Assembly (NCBI GenBank): GCA_016210935.1
Contig: JACQTH010000333.1
Span: forward strand, 1 to 8,386
Direction of reading: 5' to 3'
From: Acidobacteriota bacterium
GTDB taxonomy: Bacteria; Acidobacteriota; Vicinamibacteria; Vicinamibacterales; JACQTH01
Length of the DNA: 8,386 nucleotides
The notes beneath the pieces were generated by a model. It was given only the letters and a program-made list of their open reading frames with translations, searched no databases and was not told the origin of the DNA. The translations under genes were made by a program, and so were the position numbers. Below, in pieces: positions 1 through 5,838 of the stretch. The first letter of the stretch is position 1. Each line of letters begins with the position of its first letter.

Positions 1-134
1 ATGAACTCGTGGCCGCGCCACTCCTCGAGGCGAAGCTCGACCTGTCGGGCCGATGTCGCCCAGGTTCGAAAGCGGACGCCATCGGAGTCGGGAATCGCGC
101 CAAGCCAGGGACGCCATGGCCCACTGATGCTCAT
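1..134 (-). CDS. treZ: Probable malto-oligosyltrehalose trehalohydrolase, N-terminal fragment (runs off left edge)
   Basis: Only the first 44 codons are present; the rest lies beyond position 1. The ATG is at 134-132. The visible protein begins MSISGPWRPWLGAIPDSDG and continues with VRFRTWATSARQVELRL. This is the pattern of an N-terminal CBM48 beta-sandwich (LGA...dG.VRFR.WA..A..VEL), as found at the start of TreZ. TreZ hydrolyses maltooligosyl-trehalose, made by TreY, to release trehalose in the cytoplasm. The assignment to TreZ rather than GlgB or another CBM48-GH13 enzyme rests on the short lead-in before the domain and on the adjacent treS-mak and glgE genes. It is the fourth same-strand glucan gene, 244 bp after treS-mak. 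No Shine-Dalgarno is visible before the ATG (upstream reads GGGCTACCGTT). A treY gene would be expected further left. The CBM48 call is fairly sure; the TreZ identity is moderate. Confidence 0.62.
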   Translation of the reverse strand, partial: MSISGPWRPWLGAIPDSDGVRFRTWATSARQVELRLEEWRGHEF

Positions 135-199
135 AACGGTAGCCCAAGAGCGAAGAGCAAGAACCAGCTCAAAGACACGAAGGCTGTCGCTTGACGCGG

Positions 200-220
200 G
201 CGGCCTGCGTAGCAGGCCGC
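200..220. repeat. Perfect 9-bp hairpin
   Basis: GCGGCCTGC (200-208) and GCAGGCCGC (212-220) are exact reverse complements around a 3-nt GTA loop. It forms the left inner arm of the nested element. No T-run follows in either direction, so it is not a typical terminator. Confidence 0.8.
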
Positions 221-224
221 GCCT

Positions 225-306
225 GGGCAGGGACACGAGCAAAACGAAAAGGGTCTACATCGGGTTCGCCTTTTGTGGACCCTTTTCGTTTGCTCGTGCC
301 CTGCCC
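225..306. repeat. Long imperfect inverted repeat (34/32-nt arms)
   Basis: The left arm at 225-258 starts GGGCAGGGACACGAGC; the right arm at 275-306 ends GCTCGTGCCCTGCCC. Reverse-complementing the right arm reproduces the left except for two single-base insertions and one substitution (TCTAC versus TCCAC, a wobble pair in one strand). The loop is 16 nt (259-274). An arm of this length is far beyond chance. It is the core of the treS-treZ spacer element. Unlike the other spacer elements here, it is not visibly built of tandem heptamers. Confidence 0.85.
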
Positions 307-378
307 GGATCGCCGCGTGCGCGGCGCCGCGTCGAGCGACTTTTGTGTCTTCGTGTCTTCGTGAAGTTTCGCTTTTCA

Positions 379-3300
379 TCACGTCGACGGCGTTAATTCC
401 AAAATTCCCCTAATCGGAATCCTGATCCAGTCGGGACGATTGTTCAGCTCGTAGCCGAGCTCGTACAAAGCCTTTTCGAGCATGAAGAAATCGAGCACCT
501 CCTGAAACTGGGTCGGCTCGGGGAGAAACGGCGCCGCGCCGGCCGTGGCCCGGTACGACCGAAGGAAGCTGTCGACCATGACGCGCGCCCAGAGGTCCGC
601 CCACGGCTCGAGCCGCTTGAGCGCTTCCGCGTCGGCTCCCGCTTCGGCAAACATCTCCGCATAGGCGGCGTAGTTGTACGACCGCAGCATCCCCGCCACG
701 TCTTTGAGCGCCAGCTGCTTTCGTCGTCTGACGTCGATCGGCCGCGTCGGCTCGCCTTCGAAGTCGATGATGATGAAGTCGCCCTCGACCCACAGGACCT
801 GACCCAGGTGGTAATCGCCGTGCACCCGGATCTTGGAGACCGCCAAGTCCAGCGATTCGAGGCCGCGCAGCCGTTCCATGATGCGATCGCCCAGCGCCAG
901 GACCTGGCGGACCTCCGGCGAGGGTCCGTCAGTACGCGCGAGTGTGTCGTCGAGCGCGTGCCACACCGTCTTCGCCAGTTGCCGCGCGTCGGCGCCGAAC
1001 CCTTTGAGATCGTCGGGCGTCAACGGTTCCGGCGCGAAGGCGATGTCCGACGAATCCGCCGCCAGGGCGAGGTGCAGTTCCGCGGTGCGCCGGCCGAGGA
1101 GCGCCACCGATTCCGTATAACCGCCTATGACGGCCTTGAATTCATCGGGACGGTCGTCCGGGGCCTTGACGATCGCCTCACCCGCGATAGCCGAAAAATC
1201 GGGCGTGGTCTGGACACGCTCGAAATAGCGGCCGGCCTCGTACAGGGCGTGATCCCAGCCGTTCGCCTGACTCGTGATGAACCCTTGAAGCATCGCGAGC
1301 GTCACGTCGCCCCCACCCGGCTGCGAATAGGTGAGCCCGCCCACCACGGGCGGCACGCGGGGGAACTGCGCGCGGTCGGTCAGATAGTGGCCGATCTCGA
1401 GGTCGGGATTCGGCCCGACCTGCATGCGCCGAAAGAGTTTCAAGACCAGCCGGTCGCTGAAGATGAGCGAGGTGTTGCTGGCGTCGCTTCGGCCGCGCGT
1501 GATGGGCCGCGGCGTTGATGGTCCGCGTGTCTCCGGATACCTGGGCGTGCTGAAGGCGCGGACGCCGCCGCCGCGCCTGGTCGGGATCTGTCGGCTCGCC
1601 TCGATCGCCTCGAGCACCACTTCGCCGATCGATTCCGCACCGCCGAAGACGCCCATCAGGACCCCTTTTCGGGCGCCGGTCACGCGCGCGATCGCAGCTT
1701 CCGGGGCCTCCTTCAGTCGTTCCTCCCCATCCGTCCCGGCGAGCAGCACCAGGGGCATGAAGTAGCTCTCGTGACCGCCGTCGGCGTACTCCGCGTGGAC
1801 GAAGGCCAGGAACGCCGGCGCAGGGCCCTTGCGCAGCGGGGTCCAGTCGGCGATCCGCGTCGATCGAAGCCGCCGCGCTTTGCCGCCGAACCAGCGCTGC
1901 CGTTCGAGGAACGGCGGCAGACACTCGCGCTCGATGAGCGTGCGGACGTGACCGTCGAGCAACGTGTCCCACGCCGTGCCCGCGAAGAGCGCCGGCAGCT
2001 CCGCCGATTCGGCCGGCACGGCCGTCGTCCGGATCGCCACCGGCGTCGTTTCCTTGACGAGCTGGAACCAGTAGATGGAATACGGTCCGAGCGTCAGAAA
2101 GTACGGTGAGTCGCCGATGCGCGGCAGCTCGATACGTCCGATGATTTCGACCGGCGTCAGCCCGTGAAACGCCGCGAGCGAGAGCTCGACCGGCTGGATC
2201 GATCGCGACAGGTTCGCGACGACGAGGATCACGTCGTCGCCGTATCGACGCACGTATGCGAGGACCTTCCGGTTCTGTGGATAGAGAATCTCCAGCGTGC
2301 CGCGCCCGAACGTCTTGTGCTGCCGGCGCAGGGTGAGCAGGCGCTTCGTCCAGTTGAGCAGCGAGAACGGCGATCGCTCCTGCGCTTCGACGTTGATCGC
2401 GCCGTATCCGTAGACGGGATCCATGATCGGCGGCGAGTACAGGCGCGCCGGATCCGCGCGCGAGAAGCCGGCGTTGCGATCGGCGGTCCATTGCATCGGC
2501 GTCCGGACGCCATTGCGATCGCCGAGGAACACGTTGTCGCCCATCCCGATCTCGTCGCCGTAGTAGAGGACGGGCGTCCCGGGAAGCGAGCACAACAGGC
2601 TCGTCAGCAGCTCGATGCGCGGCCGGCTGTTTTCGACCAGTGGGGCGAGCCGGCGCCGGATGCCCAGGTTCAGGCGCATCTGCGGATCGGCGGCGTACGC
2701 CTGATACATGTAGTCGCGCTCTTCGTCGGTGACCATCTCCAGCGTCAGCTCGTCGTGGTTGCGCAGGAAGAGCGCCCACTGGCAGGTGTCCGGGATGTCC
2801 GGCGTCTGCCGGAGGATCTCCGTGATGGGGTGGCGATCTTCCTGGCGCAGGGCCATGAAGATGCGCGGCATCACCGGAAAGTGGAACGCCATGTGGCACT
2901 CGTCGCCCTCGCCGAAGTAGGGCCGCACGTCGGCCGGCCACTGGTTCGCTTCCGCCAGCAGCATCCGGTTGTCGTAGTGGGCGTCGAGCGTGCGCCGGAT
3001 CTCCTGAAGGATGACGTGCGTTTCGGGCAGGTTCTCGCAGCTGGTGCCCTCGCGCTCGATGAGATAGGGAATGGCGTCCAGGCGCATCCCGTCGACGCCC
3101 ATGTCGAGCCAGAACTGCATCACCTTGTTCACCGCGCGCAGGACGCGGGGGTTGTCGAAGTTCAGATCCGGTTGGTGATGGAAGAACCGGTGCCAGTAGA
3201 ACGCCTTCGCCTCCGCGTCCCAGGTCCAGTTCGATCGTTCCGTATCGGTGAAGATAATCCGTGCGTCCTGATAGACCTGATCGGTGTCGCTCCAGACGTA

Positions 3301-3699
3301 ATAACTCCGTTTCGACGACCCGGCCCGCGCGCGCCTCGCCGCCTGAAACCACGGGTGCTGATCGGAGGTGTGATTGATGACCAGCTCGGTGATGACCTGC
3401 AGGTTGCGATCGTGCGCCGCGCGCAGAAACGCCTTGAAGTCGCGCAGCGTGCCGTAACTCGGATGAATCCCCTCGTACTGCGCGATGTCGTACCCATCGT
3501 CGCGAAGCGGCGAGGGGTAGAACGGCAGGATCCAGAGACACGTGACGCCGAGCTCTTGAACGTAGTCCAGCTTCTCGATCAGGCCGGGGAAGTCGCCGAT
3601 GCCGTCGTGGTTCGCATCGAAGAACGACTTGACCGGGATTTCGTAGATGATGGCGTCCTTGTACCAGAGCGGATCGGAGGCGCTGCCGGGACGAGGCAT
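379..3699 (-). CDS. treS: Fused trehalose synthase / maltokinase (TreS-Mak)
   Basis: This 1106-residue bifunctional cytoplasmic enzyme feeds the GlgE pathway. Residues ~9-550 are a GH13 trehalose synthase (trehalose-maltose isomerase). It opens DPLWYKDAIIYE and has nucleophile Asp208 in GVDGMRLDAIPYL, acid/base Glu250 in LLAEANQW, and Asp316 in FLRNHDEL. Residues ~575-1106 are a maltokinase (Pep2/Mak), which makes maltose-1-phosphate from maltose and ATP. It has RWFGGKARRL near 602-611, Lys754 in LVLKLFRR, the HGDYHLGQVL loop with Asp962, and the metal-binding DFEGEP with Asp979. The two activities are consecutive steps, so fusion makes sense; separate TreS and Pep2 form a complex in actinobacteria. 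The stop is a tandem TGATGA. The ATG at 3699 is the only start giving the full TreS beginning. It lacks a Shine-Dalgarno, and a heptamer array starts 8 nt upstream. Residues ~707-738 form an Arg/Pro-rich stretch before SNTSLIFSDRL. Neighbours are glgE (107 bp upstream) and probable treZ. Confidence 0.96.
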   Translation of the reverse strand: MPRPGSASDPLWYKDAIIYEIPVKSFFDANHDGIGDFPGLIEKLDYVQELGVTCLWILPFYPSPLRDDGYDIAQYEGIHPSYGTLRDFKAFLRAAHDRNLQVITELVINHTSDQHPWFQAARRARAGSSKRSYYVWSDTDQVYQDARIIFTDTERSNWTWDAEAKAFYWHRFFHHQPDLNFDNPRVLRAVNKVMQFWLDMGVDGMRLDAIPYLIEREGTSCENLPETHVILQEIRRTLDAHYDNRMLLAEANQWPADVRPYFGEGDECHMAFHFPVMPRIFMALRQEDRHPITEILRQTPDIPDTCQWALFLRNHDELTLEMVTDEERDYMYQAYAADPQMRLNLGIRRRLAPLVENSRPRIELLTSLLCSLPGTPVLYYGDEIGMGDNVFLGDRNGVRTPMQWTADRNAGFSRADPARLYSPPIMDPVYGYGAINVEAQERSPFSLLNWTKRLLTLRRQHKTFGRGTLEILYPQNRKVLAYVRRYGDDVILVVANLSRSIQPVELSLAAFHGLTPVEIIGRIELPRIGDSPYFLTLGPYSIYWFQLVKETTPVAIRTTAVPAESAELPALFAGTAWDTLLDGHVRTLIERECLPPFLERQRWFGGKARRLRSTRIADWTPLRKGPAPAFLAFVHAEYADGGHESYFMPLVLLAGTDGEERLKEAPEAAIARVTGARKGVLMGVFGGAESIGEVVLEAIEASRQIPTRRGGGVRAFSTPRYPETRGPSTPRPITRGRSDASNTSLIFSDRLVLKLFRRMQVGPNPDLEIGHYLTDRAQFPRVPPVVGGLTYSQPGGGDVTLAMLQGFITSQANGWDHALYEAGRYFERVQTTPDFSAIAGEAIVKAPDDRPDEFKAVIGGYTESVALLGRRTAELHLALAADSSDIAFAPEPLTPDDLKGFGADARQLAKTVWHALDDTLARTDGPSPEVRQVLALGDRIMERLRGLESLDLAVSKIRVHGDYHLGQVLWVEGDFIIIDFEGEPTRPIDVRRRKQLALKDVAGMLRSYNYAAYAEMFAEAGADAEALKRLEPWADLWARVMVDSFLRSYRATAGAAPFLPEPTQFQEVLDFFMLEKALYELGYELNNRPDWIRIPIRGILELTPST

Positions 3700-3707
3700 A
3701 GAGCGTA

Positions 3708-3804
3708 GGGGTCAGGGGCCGGGGGACAGGAGTCGGAAGCGTTCTGGAGGTAAGTCGTGAGGTCTTTTCCGGCCCCCGACCCCCGACCCTCGGCCCCCGG
3801 ACAT
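3708..3804. repeat. Heptamer inverted-repeat array between glgE and treS-mak
   Basis: The left arm is a run of 7-nt units from 3708: GGGGTCA, GGGGCCG, GGGGACA, GGAGTCG. The right arm runs from 3770: CGGCCCC, CGACCCC, CGACCCT, CGGCCCC, CGGACAT. The right units are reverse complements or near-complements of the left ones, so the 107-bp spacer can fold as a GC-rich hairpin with a loop of about 35 nt. It starts 8 nt upstream of the treS ATG and ends 2 nt from the glgE stop, filling the whole gap and occupying the place of a ribosome-binding site. No other gene or promoter is visible in the gap. The structure might moderate treS expression relative to glgE; this is inference. Confidence 0.8.
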
Positions 3805-3806
3805 TC

Positions 3807-5816
3807 TCACTCTTTCTCCATCCGCAGGATATGCGCCACCCGCTCCGTCGGATCCAACCGCACATAATTCCACTCGCCGCGCCACCGATAGGCCTCGCCG
3901 CTCAGAAGATCCCGGACGATGAATTCGTGGCCGAGGGGGAGGTGCCAGTCGTACAGCGGCGCCTTCACCCACCCGTGCTGCACGTGATCGGGATCCAGAT
4001 TCACGACGATCATCAGCGCGTTCGAGTCATCCGGGGTCTTCCTGCTGTAGAACATCAGCTGGTCGTTGTCGGTTTCGTGGAACGCCAGCGGCCAGGAGAA
4101 CTGCAGCGCGGGATTCTCGTTCCGGATTCGATTCACGGCCTGCACGAGGTCCTTGATGTGTCCCGGCCGATCCCAATCCCGGTGTACGATCTGGTATTTC
4201 TCCGAATCGAAATACTCCTCCGATCCCGGAGCCGCGGCGCGGTTCTCGCAGAGCTCGAAGCCGCTGTAGATGCCGTAGCTCGCCCCCAGCGTGGCGGCCA
4301 GCACGAGACGGACCTGAAAAGCCGGCCGGCCGCCGTTCTGCAAGTACGCATGCAGGATGTCCGGGGTGTTGGCGAAGAGATTCGGCCGGAAATACTCGCG
4401 CATCTGCGTTTCGGTCAACTCGGTGAAGTAGTCGACCAGCTCGCGCTTCGTATTCCGCCAGGTGAAGTACGTGTACGACTGCGTGAAGCCCAGTTTCGCC
4501 AGGTACTTCATCACCGCCGGCCTGGTGAACGCTTCCGAGAGGAGGATGACGTCGAGATGAGTGGACCGGATCTCGCGGATCACCCATTCCCAGAACCGGA
4601 GCGGCTTCGTATGGGGATTGTCGACGCGGAAGATTCGAACGCCGTGATCGATCCAGAAGCGAAGGATCCCGAGCAGCGCGCGCCAGAGCGATTCCCAGTC
4701 GGGTGATTCGAAGTTGAACGGGTAGATGTCCTGATACTTCTTCGGTGGGTTCTCCGCGTACTTGATCGAGCCGTCAGGCCGATGGCGAAACCATTCCGGG
4801 TGCTCGCGCACCCAGGGATGGTCGGGCGAGGCCTGAAAGGCGATATCGAGCGCGATCTCCAGCCCGTGGGCGCGTGCGGCGGCGACAAACCGATCGAAGT
4901 CGTCGATCGTGCCAAGCGCGGGTTCGACGGCGGTGTGACCGCCCGCGTCGGATCCGATCGCCCACGGGCTGCCCGGATCGTTCGGTTCCGCGGCGAGCGA
5001 ATTGTTCCGCCCCTTTCGACTCGTCCGGGCGATGGGATGTATGGGCGGCAGATACAGAACGTCGAAGCCCATCGCGGCGATCGCCGGCAGCCGCGCCGCC
5101 GCTTCGTCGAACGTCGCGCTCCGGGTGGGATCCAGTCCCGCGGATCGCGGAAACATCTCGTACCACGCGCCGCACCGCGCCCGTTCTCGTTCGACCCAGA
5201 CGGTCAGGGTCCGTTCGTAGGTTGCCGCGCCCGAGCGGACCTCGACCTGCGTCGGGACCTGTCCCGCTGTCGTAGTGCCCGGCTTTAGCCGGGCCTCTTC
5301 GCGCGCCAGCTCACGTTTGAGGATTACCCCTTCGAGCAGCTCGCTCGACACGTCCTGCCCGGCCGCCTTCTTCTTGGACACCTCGTCTTCCCACGTGGCA
5401 CGTCGATCGATCCACGCGTCGATCGTGTATTCGTATCGCCCTAATGCGGCCACGCGGAACGACGCTTCCCACCGATCGTTGCCGAGTGATTTCATCGTGA
5501 CTTCATGCCAGGCTTCAGGCTGCAGGCTGCGGGCTTCGGGGAACCGGGCTGCGGGATCCAGGCTTCGTTGCTCCGGCAGAGAGTAGCCCGAAGCCTGAAG
5601 CCCGTAGTCCGTCTCTCGTGTCCCGTAGCCCGAAGCCTGTAGCCCGTAGCCCGCTACATGCCGGTACCGAACCACCGCCGCGATCTTGTCGTGACCGTCG
5701 GCGAAGATCGTCGCGCGCACGAGCACTTCTTCACCAATCGTCCGCTTGATCGGGAAGCGCCCCTCGTCGATTTCCGGCTCGACCTGCGCGATGATCAGTC
5801 GGGGAGGGTGGGTCAC
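3807..5816 (-). CDS. glgE: Alpha-1,4-glucan:maltose-1-phosphate maltosyltransferase (GlgE)
   Basis: GlgE is a GH13_3 enzyme that adds maltosyl units from maltose-1-phosphate to alpha-1,4-glucan ends, releasing phosphate. The GTG at 5816 gives 669 residues starting VTHPPRLIIAQVEPEID, in line with family N-termini. It lies 22 bp after glgX, with GAGAGA upstream. An in-frame ATG at 5894 would overlap glgX by 56 bp and add 26 unconserved residues, so it is less likely. The N-terminal beta-sandwich covers ~5-150. The catalytic domain starts near residue 205 (VWVERERARCGAWYEMFPRS) and has nucleophile Asp399 in VRIFRVDNPHTKP, acid/base Glu428 in LLSEAFTRP, and Asp486 in FANTPDILHAYLQ. Two oddities stand out. 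Residues ~56-102 are an insertion translated from a heptanucleotide array, showing the peptide repeat YGLQASG. Residues 164-202, where homologues carry a helical S domain of about 60 residues, are short and include LKPGTTTAG read through a palindrome. The catalytic core looks intact, so activity is expected. Confidence 0.95.
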   Translation of the reverse strand: MTHPPRLIIAQVEPEIDEGRFPIKRTIGEEVLVRATIFADGHDKIAAVVRYRHVAGYGLQASGYGTRETDYGLQASGYSLPEQRSLDPAARFPEARSLQPEAWHEVTMKSLGNDRWEASFRVAALGRYEYTIDAWIDRRATWEDEVSKKKAAGQDVSSELLEGVILKRELAREEARLKPGTTTAGQVPTQVEVRSGAATYERTLTVWVERERARCGAWYEMFPRSAGLDPTRSATFDEAAARLPAIAAMGFDVLYLPPIHPIARTSRKGRNNSLAAEPNDPGSPWAIGSDAGGHTAVEPALGTIDDFDRFVAAARAHGLEIALDIAFQASPDHPWVREHPEWFRHRPDGSIKYAENPPKKYQDIYPFNFESPDWESLWRALLGILRFWIDHGVRIFRVDNPHTKPLRFWEWVIREIRSTHLDVILLSEAFTRPAVMKYLAKLGFTQSYTYFTWRNTKRELVDYFTELTETQMREYFRPNLFANTPDILHAYLQNGGRPAFQVRLVLAATLGASYGIYSGFELCENRAAAPGSEEYFDSEKYQIVHRDWDRPGHIKDLVQAVNRIRNENPALQFSWPLAFHETDNDQLMFYSRKTPDDSNALMIVVNLDPDHVQHGWVKAPLYDWHLPLGHEFIVRDLLSGEAYRWRGEWNYVRLDPTERVAHILRMEKE
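5277..5294. repeat. Short perfect palindrome inside glgE
   Basis: GCCCGGCT (5277-5284) and AGCCGGGC (5287-5294) are exact reverse complements separated by TT. It is read in frame in glgE and contributes to the peptide ARLKPGTTTAG (residues ~175-185), at a point where GlgE homologues have the helical S domain. From memory, similar 'LKPDTT'-type peptides from a CCGGCTTTAGCCGG core recur in Acidobacteriota annotations. I could not check this, so membership in a dispersed repeat family is inference. Confidence 0.7.
5509..5653. repeat. Heptamer inverted-repeat array inserted in frame in glgE
   Basis: The right arm, 5584-5653, is ten consecutive 7-nt units with no phase slip: TAGCCCG, AAGCCTG, AAGCCCG, TAGTCCG, TCTCTCG, TGTCCCG, TAGCCCG, AAGCCTG, TAGCCCG, TAGCCCG. 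The left arm, 5509-5565, holds the reverse-complement words CAGGCTT, CAGGCTG, CAGGCTG, CGGGCTT, then more degenerate units with one 1-nt slip at 5544, ending in CAGGCTT. The spacer is about 18 nt. The array matches glgE residues 56-102 almost exactly, and three 7-nt units encode a 7-residue peptide repeat (YGLQASG seen twice). The build is the same as in the intergenic elements of this window, but the word is different. Confidence 0.9.
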
Positions 5817-5825
5817 AGTGGCTGA

Positions 5826-5831
5826 TCTCTC
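5826..5831 (-). promoter_or_regulatory. Weak ribosome-binding site for glgE
   Basis: On the minus strand GAGAGA lies 9 nt before the GTG at 5816, in the 22-bp gap between glgX and glgE. It is a partial Shine-Dalgarno match, but it is the best candidate near any start in the window and supports the GTG over the upstream ATG at 5894. The nearer ATG overlapping the glgX stop (CATGA) is in another frame and stops after nine codons. Confidence 0.4.
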
Positions 5832-5838
5832 ACGGGTT

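Larger units (their letters stand above)
171..358. repeat. Nested inverted-repeat element with three internal hairpins
   Basis: An outer stem pairs GTCGCTTGACGCG (186-198) with CGCGTCGAGCGAC (328-340), 12 of 13 positions with one G-T wobble. It is extended by AGACACGAAG (173-182) pairing perfectly with CTTCGTGTCT (349-358) after an asymmetric bulge. Enclosed are three hairpins: a perfect 9-bp stem at 200-220, a long imperfect stem at 225-306, and a GC-only stem at 311-326. The right flank (about 346-361) is a short tandem of the 8-nt word TGTCTTCG. The whole could fold as a multi-branched structure in RNA or a cruciform in DNA. It begins about 20 bp past the treS-mak stop. Function is unknown; it may act as an mRNA 3' stabiliser, a processing site, or simply be a mobile or repetitive extragenic element. 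Confidence 0.75.
135..378. other. treS-treZ intergenic region, no gene
   Basis: This 244-bp spacer follows the tandem stop TGATGA of treS-mak. I see no credible coding sequence in it: open frames on either strand give arginine/serine-rich translations with no family resemblance. Positions 171-358 are filled by nested inverted repeats, described separately. Positions 135-170 carry no recognisable promoter or ribosome-binding site for the downstream gene. None of the hairpins is followed by a T-tract in the transcribed (minus) direction, so a classic intrinsic terminator is not supported, and read-through into treZ is plausible. Confidence 0.7.

Noticed and set aside
225..306. Intrinsic terminator after treS-mak
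   Set aside because: The stem is long, but no T-tract follows it on the transcribed strand, and a same-pathway gene lies just downstream.
131..382. Small minus-strand open frame in the treS-treZ spacer (83 codons)
   Set aside because: It is made mostly of translated inverted-repeat DNA, has no family resemblance, and overlaps the better supported treZ start and treS stop.
1..396. Plus-strand open frame at the left edge (131 codons)
   Set aside because: Arg/Ser-rich translation across the hairpin region; the same DNA on the minus strand gives a recognisable CBM48 N-terminus.
2164..3708. Long open frame on the plus strand opposite treS-mak (about 514 codons)
   Set aside because: Its translation is rich in Arg/Val/Asp without family motifs and mirrors codon bias of the high-G+C gene on the other strand, whose GH13 catalytic motifs are unmistakable.
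1178..3865. Long minus-strand open frame overlapping treS-mak in another frame (about 895 codons)
   Set aside because: It runs across the treS start and the repeat spacer, and its translation is Arg/Ala/His-rich noise; the treS-mak frame has every conserved motif.
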